Below are positions 1-8,689 of a stretch of DNA of 64,000 bases, piece by piece (the stretch's first letter is position 1; each line of letters begins with the position of its first letter). Position numbers and translations under genes: made by a program. Under the pieces are notes generated by a model. That model did not search any database, was not told the DNA's origin, and worked only from the letters and a program-made list of their open reading frames with translations. The stretch lies in NCBI RefSeq assembly GCF_016909185.1, contig NZ_JAFBFH010000003.1, positions 124,001-188,000 of the forward strand, in the 5' to 3' direction. The stretch comes from Siminovitchia thermophila (GTDB lineage Bacteria; Bacillota; Bacilli; Bacillales; Bacillaceae_C).

Positions 1-352
1 AAAATTAATGTGTCTATCTGTAACGACTCATCCGTCTCGAGACGAGCTATGGAATCAAGGATAGGATTGAGGTTTCATTTGTTCACATGAACCAAAAAGT
101 TACAAAATTGCTGGAATAACATCCTGGAAATGAACTGGACAATCGAGCTGATATACCCGATTTTTAATGTAGCATACGCAGTTGCTTCCCAGTAGGCGGG
201 AAAAGCAGAAATATCGTTCTTACTTAAGAGAATGGCAGGAAAGATGGTGCCGAATATTTGAGACTGAATGTTGAAGCTGAAAAAGCTGAATCAAAATTGG
301 GAAGCAGTGGTGAGGACGATCACCCATGCCTTGTCGAGTTATATTAACGACT
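1..352. other. Region without a recognisable gene
   Basis: No convincing coding sequence was found here on either strand. The plus strand carries short, frame-broken peptides: one that ends near position 270 and a 28-codon frame from 268 to 351. They could be the decayed end of an older gene, but no family could be recognised. The region lies just downstream of the aldolase gene terminator. Confidence 0.4.
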
Positions 353-388
353 AAAAAAGCCTGAGCCCGGCACAATACCGGGTTCAGG
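353..388 (-). terminator. Rho-independent terminator of the aldolase gene
   Basis: Arms at 360-370 and 378-388 (CCTGAGCCCGG with CCGGGTTCAGG, one G-T pair) are followed on the minus strand by six T residues (plus-strand A at 353-358). It sits about 40 bases past the stop codon of the aldolase gene and closes the sugar cluster. Confidence 0.85.
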
Positions 389-427
389 ATTGACAAGTCG
401 CTTTATGAAATGTTCGCAGGAGGGTTT

Positions 428-1297
428 TTAGACAGCCCCCGTTTGCGACGACCCGAAGTCACGCATTTTTCCGATGACTGTTTCTTTTATGGCTTCCCGT
501 CCCGGGCCCATATATTTGCGCGGGTCATACACCTCTTTGTTCTTTTCTAATATGTCACGTATTTTCTTCGTCTGCATGATTTGGTTTTCTGTATTCACAT
601 TGATTTTGGCTGTTCCCAACGATATCGCCTTTTGAATATCTTTCAAAGGAATGCCTGTTCCACCATGCAAAACGAGCGGAACGCCGGTCAGGCTCATTAC
701 TTCTTCCATACGCTTAAAGCCAAGGTTCGGCTCTCCTTTGTATGGCCCGTGAACAGATCCAAGTGCGGGCGCAAAACAGTCCACCTTCGTCTCTTTTACC
801 AACTTTTCGCATTCAGACGGAATCGCGTACATGGCTTCGGCATCATCAACAATGACATCATCTTCTTGCCCGCCAATGCGGCCCAGTTCCGCTTCGACCG
901 AAACACCGTGTATATGGGCAAGCTCCACCACTTTTTTTGTTAGGGCGATATTTTCCTCTAGCGGCAAATGAGAACCGTCAATCATAACGGAAGTAAATCC
1001 CGCGTGGATGGCTGCGGCGCATTTTTCAAAATTTGAGCCGTGATCTAAATGAATCGCGACAGGCACTGTTGTCCGATATTCTTCCATCAAAGCTTTTACC
1101 ATAGATACTACTACTTTAAATCCGCCCATATATCTGGCCGCGCCTTCAGAAACACCGAGAATGACTGGTGAACTTTCTTCTTCGGCAGCCTGTAAAATCG
1201 CTTGGGCATATTCCAAATTATTTACATTAAATTGACCAACTGCGTAATGACCGGCTTTCGCCGTATGAAGCATGGCTTTCATCGATACTAATGGCAT
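428..1297 (-). CDS. Class II fructose/tagatose-bisphosphate aldolase family protein
   Basis: This 289-residue protein belongs to the zinc-dependent class II aldolases, which reversibly cleave fructose 1,6-bisphosphate into DHAP and glyceraldehyde 3-phosphate. Many members also act on sedoheptulose 1,7-bisphosphate or tagatose bisphosphate. Visible landmarks are the catalytic Asp85 and zinc-ligand His86 in HLDHG, His183 in GSVHG, His211 in LHGGTG and the NVNTEN phosphate-site segment near 233. The length is normal. The ATG start follows an AAAGGAG site. It is the last gene of the sugar cluster and is separated from the transketolase genes by a hairpin, so it may have its own promoter. Because of this context it is probably a second, pathway-specific aldolase rather than the housekeeping FbaA, but the sequence does not settle the substrate. 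Confidence 0.85.
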   Translation of the reverse strand: MPLVSMKAMLHTAKAGHYAVGQFNVNNLEYAQAILQAAEEESSPVILGVSEGAARYMGGFKVVVSMVKALMEEYRTTVPVAIHLDHGSNFEKCAAAIHAGFTSVMIDGSHLPLEENIALTKKVVELAHIHGVSVEAELGRIGGQEDDVIVDDAEAMYAIPSECEKLVKETKVDCFAPALGSVHGPYKGEPNLGFKRMEEVMSLTGVPLVLHGGTGIPLKDIQKAISLGTAKINVNTENQIMQTKKIRDILEKNKEVYDPRKYMGPGREAIKETVIGKMRDFGSSQTGAV

Positions 1298-1548
1298 ACG
1301 AGCACTCCTTTATATAAGTGTCTATTTTAATCGTGCATCAACCTGGTCTCCTGCCTCTGATGTTGTTACCTTTTCGCCAAGATCAGGGGTAGAACCAGAA
1401 CCGTTTTGAATTTTTTTTAAAACCGAAACTTGGCAGCCAAAAGCGTGGGAATGGGATGGGCAACTCCTTAGAATGGAGCGACTTTGCCATTCCTTTGCTT
1501 TACAAGCCCATAAATTGAATGGATTCACAAAATGAAATACTCTATAGT
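1298..1548. other. Gap between aldolase and transketolase genes
   Basis: This stretch holds the upstream region of the aldolase gene. No copy of the LacI-type dyad found elsewhere in the cluster was seen. A 68-codon open frame at 1322-1528 on the minus strand has no ribosome binding site or recognisable domain and was not accepted as a gene. Confidence 0.4.
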
Positions 1549-1599
1549 AAAAGATTGTACTTACGAACCTATGATTTTCCGCAAGTACAATCCTTTTTT
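1549..1599. terminator. Hairpin terminator between transketolase and aldolase genes
   Basis: Perfect 10-base arms (GATTGTACTT at 1553-1562, AAGTACAATC at 1583-1592) flank a 20-base loop. There is a T run on both sides: CTTTTTT on the plus strand and TTTTAC on the minus strand. It would end or attenuate transcripts of the split transketolase just past its stop codon. Confidence 0.6.
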
Positions 1600-1619
1600 A
1601 GCCTTCGTCTTTTTAACTG

Positions 1620-2579
1620 CTATTGACGGGCTTTTTTTAATGCTCTTTTTACTGTTTCCGCAATATGATTCTCTGAAATTCCGTATTTTTCCAGTAATTC
1701 TTGATTAGGCGCTGATTCAGAATTACGATCATTCACTCCGACACGCAACATAGGAACAGGCTTTTCTTCCACGAGGACTTCAGCAACTGCGCTGCCAAGC
1801 CCGCCGTAAATACTATGTTCCTCCGCCGTAACAATCACACCGGTTTTCTCAGCCGCTTTTACAATCGCCTCTTTATCTAACGGTTTAATCGTTGGCATAT
1901 GTAAAACAGCAATGGACAAACCTTCAGCTTGTAATGACTCCGCCGCTTTTATGGCACGGCTTGTTTGGGTGCCGGTTGAAATAATGGTCAAATCGCTTCC
2001 TTCTTTTAAAGAAACGGCTTTTCCCACTTGAAACTCGTAATCATCATCAAAAATGATCGGGTACGGATCACGAGCTAAACGAATATAAACAGGACCATTA
2101 TATTGATGGGCAAATTCTATCATCTTCTTCACTTCTACACTGTCGGCTGGCGCAAGTACGGTCATATTTGCAAGCGAACGAAAAATGGCGATATCCTCCA
2201 AAGACTGATGTGTTTTCCCTGTAAGTCCCGTTAATAGACCGCTATAAGCACCAATCATTTTAACATCTAAATTCGGTTGAGCAATTTGCACTTGGATTTG
2301 ATCAATGGCCCGCTTCGAAAGAAAGGCAGCAAATGTAACCGCCCAAGGCTGTAAGCCCGTTGCAGCCAGACCTGAACATACGCTTAACATGTTTTGTTCT
2401 GCAATGCCCATTTGTAGAAATTTTTCAGGGTTTTGTAAAGCTACCCCGTCTATCTTCGTAGAATTTGCTAAATCGCCGTCTACAACATACACTCTTTCAT
2501 CTTCTTTGGACAATTTTAATATTGTTGCCCCAAAAATATCTCTCATCGTTTCTTTTCTATCAGACAATAAACTTGCCAT
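1620..2579 (-). CDS. Transketolase, C-terminal subunit
   Basis: This 319-residue protein is the pyrimidine-binding and C-terminal half of a split transketolase, which transfers two-carbon ketol units in the pentose phosphate pathway with thiamine diphosphate. The Glu in GIAEQNM (about residue 61) is the conserved residue that activates the cofactor. The Pyr domain spans about 10-175 and the C-terminal transketolase domain about 185-310. The ATG follows GGAGGGATAAAA. It begins two bases after the stop codon of the N-terminal subunit gene, so the two are translated together and must form one active enzyme. Two-gene transketolases are common in anaerobes, archaea and catabolic operons, whereas the housekeeping Bacillus Tkt is a single chain. 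Confidence 0.88.
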   Translation of the reverse strand: MASLLSDRKETMRDIFGATILKLSKEDERVYVVDGDLANSTKIDGVALQNPEKFLQMGIAEQNMLSVCSGLAATGLQPWAVTFAAFLSKRAIDQIQVQIAQPNLDVKMIGAYSGLLTGLTGKTHQSLEDIAIFRSLANMTVLAPADSVEVKKMIEFAHQYNGPVYIRLARDPYPIIFDDDYEFQVGKAVSLKEGSDLTIISTGTQTSRAIKAAESLQAEGLSIAVLHMPTIKPLDKEAIVKAAEKTGVIVTAEEHSIYGGLGSAVAEVLVEEKPVPMLRVGVNDRNSESAPNQELLEKYGISENHIAETVKRALKKARQ

Positions 2580-2581
2580 TT

Positions 2582-3418
2582 TTATCCCTCCACACTCAAT
2601 TCTTGTATTGCAGTTTCCAACTCTTCATCTGTGGGAACCCTTGAATGCCAAAGATAGGCATTTTCCATAAAACTTACCCCTTTTCCTTTCACTGTATGAG
2701 CAATAATGATGGTGGCCTTGCCTTTTATTTCTTTTGCTTTATTAAAAGCGGAAGCAATCTCCTCAAAGTCATGACCATCAATGTTAATTACATGCCAACC
2801 AAAAGCTTCCCAACGATTGTCCGGTTCATAGACGGGAATTTGCCGCGCGCCATCCTCTCCGTTCCAGCCAAATTGTTGCAGTTTATTATAGTCTAGAATA
2901 GCGACTAAATTATCCAATCCATATTTAGAGGCGACATCTGCTGCTTCCCATACCTGTCCTTCTTGTGATTCACCATCTCCAACCATGCAGTAAGTCCGGA
3001 AATCTTTATGTTGTAATTTTGCTCCCAGCGCAATTCCAACTGCCCCTGAAATTCCTTGCCCCAAAGAACCAGTGGACATATCCAACCCAGGGAGAGCATT
3101 CATGTCCGGATGGGCCTGCAATCTGGAATTCAATGAATCGAACGTTTTTAATTCTTCTATGGGCATGTATCCTCTCAATGCCATGACAGTATATAAACCA
3201 ATCGCTGAATGTCCTTTTGAAAGAACAAATCTGTCCCGGTCTTCATCTCTCGGATTGGATGGGTCAATTTTCATTTCGTTGAAATATAAATAAGTTAATA
3301 CATCTATAGCGGATAAAGGTCCTCCTACATGTCCCGCTCCGGCGTAATGAACAGTTTCAAGAAGATGGCGTCTGGCAAGTTTTGCCTGATTCATTAATTC
3401 TTTCGTTGATAATATCAT
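2582..3418 (-). CDS. Transketolase, N-terminal (thiamine diphosphate-binding) subunit
   Basis: This 278-residue protein is the PP-binding half of the split transketolase. It contains the cofactor-binding motif starting GDGE (about 147-150) and ending with the Asn near 178, and the SKGHS segment near 68-71 that belongs to the active site. The ATG follows AAGGAGAG. The gene lies directly upstream of the C-terminal subunit gene with a two-base gap. A LacI-type dyad sits 36 bases upstream of the start, so the pair may have its own regulated promoter inside the cluster. The ketol donor and acceptor cannot be read from the sequence; xylulose 5-phosphate with an aldose phosphate is the family default. 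Confidence 0.88.
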   Translation of the reverse strand: MILSTKELMNQAKLARRHLLETVHYAGAGHVGGPLSAIDVLTYLYFNEMKIDPSNPRDEDRDRFVLSKGHSAIGLYTVMALRGYMPIEELKTFDSLNSRLQAHPDMNALPGLDMSTGSLGQGISGAVGIALGAKLQHKDFRTYCMVGDGESQEGQVWEAADVASKYGLDNLVAILDYNKLQQFGWNGEDGARQIPVYEPDNRWEAFGWHVINIDGHDFEEIASAFNKAKEIKGKATIIIAHTVKGKGVSFMENAYLWHSRVPTDEELETAIQELSVEG

Positions 3419-3453
3419 TTGGAAACTCTCCTTTTCATCTATTTAAAATTGGG

Positions 3454-3467
3454 GTTAAGCGCTTTAC
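3454..3467. promoter_or_regulatory. LacI-type operator upstream of split transketolase genes
   Basis: GTTAAGCGCTTTAC is a near-perfect dyad centred on GCGC, the layout expected for a LacI/GalR family operator. The same core recurs at 8668, 9923 and 11116 in this cluster, always in an intergenic or gene-start position. Confidence 0.6.
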
Positions 3468-3555
3468 CTAATAGGCGGGAGGAATTAATCAACTTCATTC
3501 CTCCCAGGCAACACATGTAACTGAATTTCTTGTGAGCGATAGTATACCGAGCTTA

Positions 3556-4833
3556 TCATTCTAGTAAATTTGGTAAAAATGTTGAAAGGGGCGGGAAAAA
3601 GGATATTACCAATACATCGATCACAAGTATCAATATTAATGGTAACGCCGCCCGGCCAATTCGTACAATCGAAACATTTGTAAGCTGCTGGGCTACAAAT
3701 AAATCTATTCCAACCGGTGGAGTAACCAGCCCAATGGCAAGATTACATACCATGATCACTCCAAAATGGACAGGATCTATGCCAAATTCAACCGCCGTTC
3801 CTAAAAGAAGCGGGACTAATATTAAAATGGCCGCGCCACCATCCATAAACATTCCTATTAAAAGCAGGATAATGTTAACGATAATTAAAAACACATATTT
3901 ATTGTCAATAAACCCGTTTATCAAATCAAATACTTCTCCGGGTGCGCCGGTCATGCCTAAATAATAAGCAAACAAGCCCGCAACACCTATAATGATCATA
4001 ATAATGGAACTGCTAATGGCCGAACTTTTCAGCGCTTCTATTAACTTGATCAAATTAATTTCTCTATAAATAAACATGCCGACGATAAGGGAGTATACAA
4101 CCGCCACTACCGAAGCCTCCGTAGGTGTAAAAACGCCGCTATATATTCCACCTAAGACGATAATGGGCATTAATAAAGCTAAAATAGCGCTTTTAAAAGC
4201 GATGAAAACCTCTTTAATGCTTTTTCTTTCTTCCCCGCGAATGCCATTTCTTTTTGAAATGATAAAAGCACTCACTAGAAGTGAAAGTGTAATAAGTATT
4301 CCTGGCAGTATTCCGGCAAGGAATAAATCGCCAATGGACACTTCTGCAGCTACCCCATACAAAATCATGGCAATGCTTGGAGGAATAATGATCCCGAGTG
4401 CTCCGGCAACAGCTTGGTTGGCCGCAGCATATTCAATCTTATAACCTCTTGCCACCATTGCCGGTATGAGGATGGATCCTATGGCAGCCGTGGTAGCCGC
4501 TCCGGATCCCGAGATGGCCGCGAAAAACATTGAAGTAACAATTGCTACCATCGCCAACCCACCAGTGAGGTGACCTACTAAAGCACCTGCAAAATGGACT
4601 AATCTTTTGGATATGCCTGCTATCCCCATCAGATTTCCCGCCAAAATAAAAAACGGAATCGCCATTAATGGAAAGGAGTTGAGTGCTACAAATATTCTCT
4701 GAGGAACAACATTTAATGGTAATGTACCTTGAAGAAATATGCCTATACTTGTAGTTAAACCTAATGAAAAGGCTACTGGTACACCAATAAATAACAAAAC
4801 TAACAAGATGATGATAAAAACGATAGCAAACAT
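3556..4833 (-). CDS. dctM: TRAP transporter large permease, DctM family
   Basis: This 425-residue, very hydrophobic protein has the length and segment pattern of DctM, the large membrane subunit (about 12 helices) of tripartite ATP-independent periplasmic transporters. These use a sodium or proton gradient to import a solute delivered by a binding protein. The segment GSGAATTAAIGSILIPAM near 110-125 and the C-terminal PPVGIDLFVAQQL are typical of the family. The ATG follows AAAGGAGT and starts three bases after the dctQ stop, as usual for these gene triplets. Most TRAP systems carry organic or sugar acids; here the neighbours are polyol dehydrogenases, so the cargo is uncertain. Confidence 0.9.
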   Translation of the reverse strand: MFAIVFIIILLVLLFIGVPVAFSLGLTTSIGIFLQGTLPLNVVPQRIFVALNSFPLMAIPFFILAGNLMGIAGISKRLVHFAGALVGHLTGGLAMVAIVTSMFFAAISGSGAATTAAIGSILIPAMVARGYKIEYAAANQAVAGALGIIIPPSIAMILYGVAAEVSIGDLFLAGILPGILITLSLLVSAFIISKRNGIRGEERKSIKEVFIAFKSAILALLMPIIVLGGIYSGVFTPTEASVVAVVYSLIVGMFIYREINLIKLIEALKSSAISSSIIMIIIGVAGLFAYYLGMTGAPGEVFDLINGFIDNKYVFLIIVNIILLLIGMFMDGGAAILILVPLLLGTAVEFGIDPVHFGVIMVCNLAIGLVTPPVGIDLFVAQQLTNVSIVRIGRAALPLILILVIDVLVISFFPPLSTFLPNLLE

Positions 4834-4836
4834 GGT

Positions 4837-5325
4837 TTACTCCTTTCCAACGAACTCTTCAAGCACACAAGCGATAGAATTTACTAATAATAAAATCGCC
4901 CCCAAAGGAATGCTTAGATAAACGTAAAACATTGATATTTTAATACCTGGAGCAATTTGATTGCCAAAGGCTTGCGCAAGTTCAAATCCAAAATAGATCA
5001 ATATTCCATAAAAAACAGATGAAATGAGGTGAACCAACATTTTTATAATGGAGCTAACCTTGTCATTTAATCTTTCCAAAATCACTTCAACGGCAATTAG
5101 TTTTCCTTGTCTAAGCGCTAGCCCGGCGCCGATAAACACCAGAAATATCATTAAAAAGCGCGCTAACTCTTCTGACCACGATAATGAACTGCCAAGCACA
5201 TATCGTGCAACCACTTGCCAAAATATTAATGCGGTCATTGTAGCCAATATGAACGCCAGTAAATATCCAAATACTTTGTTTATATAAGAACTAAGTGTTA
5301 TATATTTTTTGGCGAAAGTATTCAC
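4837..5325 (-). CDS. dctQ: TRAP transporter small permease, DctQ family
   Basis: This 162-residue protein with four predicted membrane helices (about 18-40, 52-72, 92-115, 130-152) matches the small DctQ subunit, which docks on DctM. The segment SWSEELARFLMIFLVFIGAG near 50-68 is a family hallmark. The likely start is GTG behind TGAGGAGATG. It lies between dctP and dctM in the standard order. Without it the large permease normally does not work. Confidence 0.88.
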   Translation of the reverse strand: MNTFAKKYITLSSYINKVFGYLLAFILATMTALIFWQVVARYVLGSSLSWSEELARFLMIFLVFIGAGLALRQGKLIAVEVILERLNDKVSSIIKMLVHLISSVFYGILIYFGFELAQAFGNQIAPGIKISMFYVYLSIPLGAILLLVNSIACVLEEFVGKE

Positions 5326-5390
5326 ATTACCATCTCCTCAAACATGGAGGAAAAGACCATTTCGATCTTTTCCATTCCATATATGCCAAT

Positions 5391-6395
5391 TTAATAGTCC
5401 AAGTTTTGAACCTTTTTAATGATCTCCTCCCCAATTTGAGGTGCCCATTTTTTATAGACGGATTCTGTCTTTTTCTTAAATTGTTCTTTATCTGGTTCTG
5501 TAAATTGTATTCCATTTTCTTCTAAAAACTCTCTGGCTTCCTTGATTTTGTCTTCGTTGGCTTTCCTGCCAATAGGCTCAGTATGTTCGGCAGCTTGTAC
5601 AATTGCATCCTGCTGTTCCTTTGTAAGACTGTCAAATTTTGCTTTGCTTATCGCAATAGGGGCTGGAGAGAATCTGTCTTCGAGAAGCGCGACATGGCTT
5701 TGTACTTCAAAAATTTTAGATGTTTGAATAGTGGCGAGCGAATTGGAATGTCCGTCGATAACACGCTGTTGTAATCCGGTAAATACTTCTGTCCAAGCCA
5801 TAGGTGTCGCATCTGCTCCATATGCATTCCATGTATCGATTTGCAATTCATTTTCTTGCACACGGATTTTTAATCCATTTACATCTTCTACACTATTAAT
5901 GGCGCTGTTTGACGAAGTGGCTACAAAGCCATTCTCAACCCACCCAAGTATTTTCACGTTTGCTTCCTCTTCGAATTTTTGAGACAATTCTTTACCAACT
6001 TCCCCTTCCAATGTTGCATATACATGCTCCCTGTTCTCAAATAAAAATGGCAGGTCAAACATGTTAAATTCCTTCACCCAGTTTCCCATTGGACCAGACG
6101 ATTGAATAGACATATCAAGTGAGTTCATTCCCATTAATTCAAATACTTCTCTTTCCCCGCCGAGTTCATTGTTATAATGGATGGTAACGGTCATTTCACC
6201 ATCAGTTAGCTCTTCTAATTTTTCTTTAAAAGCTTTGGCGGCTACGTCAAATTTTGCTCCCTCTGGCTCCGGAATACTTAGGCTTAATACCACTTTATCC
6301 GATTTTCCTTTTGCACTCTTCCCCGCTGAGTTGCCACAACCTGAAATCGTTAACAGTAAGATGAGACCAAATAATATGATTTTTGAAAATTTCAT
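5391..6395 (-). CDS. dctP: TRAP transporter solute-binding lipoprotein, DctP family
   Basis: This 334-residue extracytoplasmic solute receptor starts with a lipoprotein signal. A hydrophobic stretch ends in TISGC, so Cys20 should be lipidated and tether the protein to the outer face of the membrane. The DctP fold spans about 35-330. The Arg in LKIRVQ (about residue 178) matches the conserved arginine that pairs with a carboxylate of the ligand in most characterised members. That argues for an acidic ligand, somewhat at odds with the two polyol dehydrogenases next door. The ATG follows GGGGGAAAAATC. The neighbouring permease genes complete the transporter. Confidence 0.9.
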   Translation of the reverse strand: MKFSKIILFGLILLLTISGCGNSAGKSAKGKSDKVVLSLSIPEPEGAKFDVAAKAFKEKLEELTDGEMTVTIHYNNELGGEREVFELMGMNSLDMSIQSSGPMGNWVKEFNMFDLPFLFENREHVYATLEGEVGKELSQKFEEEANVKILGWVENGFVATSSNSAINSVEDVNGLKIRVQENELQIDTWNAYGADATPMAWTEVFTGLQQRVIDGHSNSLATIQTSKIFEVQSHVALLEDRFSPAPIAISKAKFDSLTKEQQDAIVQAAEHTEPIGRKANEDKIKEAREFLEENGIQFTEPDKEQFKKKTESVYKKWAPQIGEEIIKKVQNLDY

Positions 6396-6417
6396 GATTT
6401 TTCCCCCTTGTGTGTAT

Positions 6418-7512
6418 TCATGGATTTGGATATACCATTATTTTTAAGCTGTCCTTTTTGTTTTGATATGCTTTATTCATTGCTTCTTGAATGTCATCCA
6501 TTGGAAATGTATCCGTTATCACATGCTCCACATCCCTGCCCATCTGATTCAGGATTTCAATGGCGGTTGGATATGTATTGATATAACGGTAAACTGAAAT
6601 GAAGTTGATTTCATTCTGAAGCATTTGCGTTATATGCAGTGGAATTTGGTTTTTTGCCGGAAAACCAATAGCCACGACAGTTCCACCTCGTTTTGTTAAG
6701 GCAATGGCTGATTCGATTGCTTTTTCATTTCCAGATGTTTCAATGACTATATCAACGCCTGCCCCTTCTGTTAACCTGTTTACCTCCTGGGACACATCTG
6801 AGCTGCTAATATCAATTGCTTCAGTAGCCCCCAGTTTTTTGGCGGCATCAAGGCGCAGCGGTTCCATATCAGTAACAATTATGTTGCCGGCTCCATAGGC
6901 TTTGGCAGCAACGATGGCCATCAAACCGACAGGACCCATTCCGGTGATGAGCAAAGTGGAATTTGGTTTTACATTTCCTCTATTCATCGCATGAATGCCT
7001 ACTGATAACGGTTCCGCCAATGTTGCCACTTCAAAAGACATCGTATCAGGAATGTGGTATAGAAAATCTTCCCGATGACTCAAATATTGTACAAATGCGC
7101 CCTTTACAGGCGGTGTCGATAAAAATTGTACACTTGGGCATAAATTATATCTTCCCTCTTTACACCACTCACACGACATACAAGAAACACCCGGTTCAAT
7201 CGCTACTCTATCCCCAACCTTGAAACGGGTTACATTTGCACCAACTGCAACGACAAGTCCTGAGCATTCATGTCCTTGAATATGCGGATATTGAACAACC
7301 CGCTCCCCAATATGACCATGGGCAAAGTAGTGAATATCAGAACCACAAATACCGACCGCTTGGACTTTTACAAGAACATCCCTATCTCCTATTTTCGGCA
7401 ACTCCTGTTGAAAAATCTCCACCGTTGATTGTTTCGTTAAAAAGGCAGCATTCATATATTTTGGAAGGATATATTCCTTCGTTTCATTTTCTTTACGATT
7501 TGTTTTTGTCAT
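6418..7512 (-). CDS. Zinc-dependent polyol (sorbitol-type) dehydrogenase
   Basis: This medium-chain dehydrogenase of 364 residues resembles sorbitol and xylitol dehydrogenases, which oxidise polyols to ketoses with NAD. It has the catalytic zinc ligands in GICGSD and GHE, the structural zinc cluster in CMSCEWCKEGRYNLC, and the Rossmann motif GMGPVG. The chosen ATG at 7512 has GAGGG eight bases upstream; a longer reading frame from 7527 would need a TTG inside that site. It lies 30 bases after a second dehydrogenase of the same superfamily and just ahead of dctP, so uptake and oxidation are linked. The exact polyol cannot be told from the sequence. Confidence 0.82.
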   Translation of the reverse strand: MTKTNRKENETKEYILPKYMNAAFLTKQSTVEIFQQELPKIGDRDVLVKVQAVGICGSDIHYFAHGHIGERVVQYPHIQGHECSGLVVAVGANVTRFKVGDRVAIEPGVSCMSCEWCKEGRYNLCPSVQFLSTPPVKGAFVQYLSHREDFLYHIPDTMSFEVATLAEPLSVGIHAMNRGNVKPNSTLLITGMGPVGLMAIVAAKAYGAGNIIVTDMEPLRLDAAKKLGATEAIDISSSDVSQEVNRLTEGAGVDIVIETSGNEKAIESAIALTKRGGTVVAIGFPAKNQIPLHITQMLQNEINFISVYRYINTYPTAIEILNQMGRDVEHVITDTFPMDDIQEAMNKAYQNKKDSLKIMVYPNP

Positions 7513-7542
7513 GAAATCAACCCTCAAATTTACAATGTTTTC

Positions 7543-8574
7543 TCACTCATAATGCAACAACACTTTTCCACAACTCTTTTTCTCACATAATTCAAAGGCT
7601 TTTTCCCATTCGGATAATGACATTTTATGTGTAATAATGGGTGCCAAATTTACTTTTTTCTGTTCCAGAATTTGCATGACTCTATCCCAAGTTTTCATAC
7701 TATGAGCCAGTGAACCGAATAATTGAATTTGTTTATACAGAACCGTATCGTAATCCAACGTTATGTCATGACCAACAATACCAACTTGTATAAATTTACC
7801 CAATTTTTTTACATTTTTAAGGCAACTATTGATGGAGGAAACCGCGCCTGCACACTCTACTACCACATCCACTCCACAACCCTTCGTTTCTTTGGCGATC
7901 ATACACTCTACATCTTCATGATTTACATTAACAACGATGTCTGCACCCAATTTTTTTGCTAGATGTAACCTAAATTCATCTGCGGAAGTGCCGGCAACAA
8001 TCACTTTACAACCTTTTTCCACTAACAAAGACAGACATAGTAACCCGATGGGGCCAGGACCGGAAAGCAAGACTGTGTCCCCCAATTGAATATTTGTCAA
8101 TTCTTCAATGGCTTGTACTGCACAAGCTAAAGGTTCTGACAAAGCCGCCTCTTCCAAACTGATATTTTCAGGAATCTTATAAACCATGTCTTCTCTTACC
8201 ACAACATATTTTGTAAAACTGCCATGTACACCATGCCCCATTCCCCGGCGATCATTACAGAACATATAATTTCCTGTTTTGCAATAATGGCATGTGCCGC
8301 AGGTGACAGCAGTGGAACCAAGAACAGCAACACGATCTCCGACACTGATAGAGCTTACACCTTCGCCGATTTGCGAAACCACTCCCGAGAATTCATGCCC
8401 TAATATGACAGGAGGATTATTTTTAAAAGTGTCATGAAAAACATGTAAATCTGTGCCGCAAATTCCTGAATAGGCAACCTTTACTTTTACAGAGCCTGCT
8501 GAACAAGTCGGTTCATCTATGTTCGTGCAAGTCACATTTCCAAAGCCTTGTTTGGTTTTCATCACCGCTAGCAT
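7543..8574 (-). CDS. Zinc-binding medium-chain alcohol/polyol dehydrogenase
   Basis: This 343-residue medium-chain dehydrogenase carries GICGTD and GHEFSG for the catalytic zinc, CGTCHYCKTGNYMFC for the structural zinc and GPGPIG for NAD(P). It is only distantly similar to the neighbouring dehydrogenase, so the pair probably catalyses two different oxidations or acts on two stereoisomers, for example an L-iditol or threonine dehydrogenase-like reaction. The ATG follows GAGGGATTTAT. It begins the polyol dehydrogenase-TRAP transcription unit. A half-conserved LacI-type dyad lies about 95 bases upstream. Confidence 0.8.
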   Translation of the reverse strand: MLAVMKTKQGFGNVTCTNIDEPTCSAGSVKVKVAYSGICGTDLHVFHDTFKNNPPVILGHEFSGVVSQIGEGVSSISVGDRVAVLGSTAVTCGTCHYCKTGNYMFCNDRRGMGHGVHGSFTKYVVVREDMVYKIPENISLEEAALSEPLACAVQAIEELTNIQLGDTVLLSGPGPIGLLCLSLLVEKGCKVIVAGTSADEFRLHLAKKLGADIVVNVNHEDVECMIAKETKGCGVDVVVECAGAVSSINSCLKNVKKLGKFIQVGIVGHDITLDYDTVLYKQIQLFGSLAHSMKTWDRVMQILEQKKVNLAPIITHKMSLSEWEKAFELCEKKSCGKVLLHYE

Positions 8575-8667
8575 ATAAATCCCTCTTCTGCTGTTTAATG
8601 AAAAGCTTTACAATTCATTGTTTATGAAAAAGCATTATCTATTTGTTACAGCGCATTCAAAAATTTA

Positions 8668-8681
8668 GGATAGCGCTTAAC
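8668..8681. promoter_or_regulatory. LacI-type operator, weaker copy, upstream of dehydrogenase-TRAP genes
   Basis: GGATAGCGCTTAAC keeps the GCGCTTAAC half of the dyad seen at 3454 and 9923; the left half is degenerate. It lies in the 115-base gap before the second dehydrogenase gene. Confidence 0.45.
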
Positions 8682-8689
8682 CAAAAATG

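Noticed and set aside
1322-1528. Minus-strand open frame of 68 codons between aldolase and transketolase genes
   Set aside because: No ribosome binding site, no domain and biased composition; it lies in the intergenic region of the cluster.
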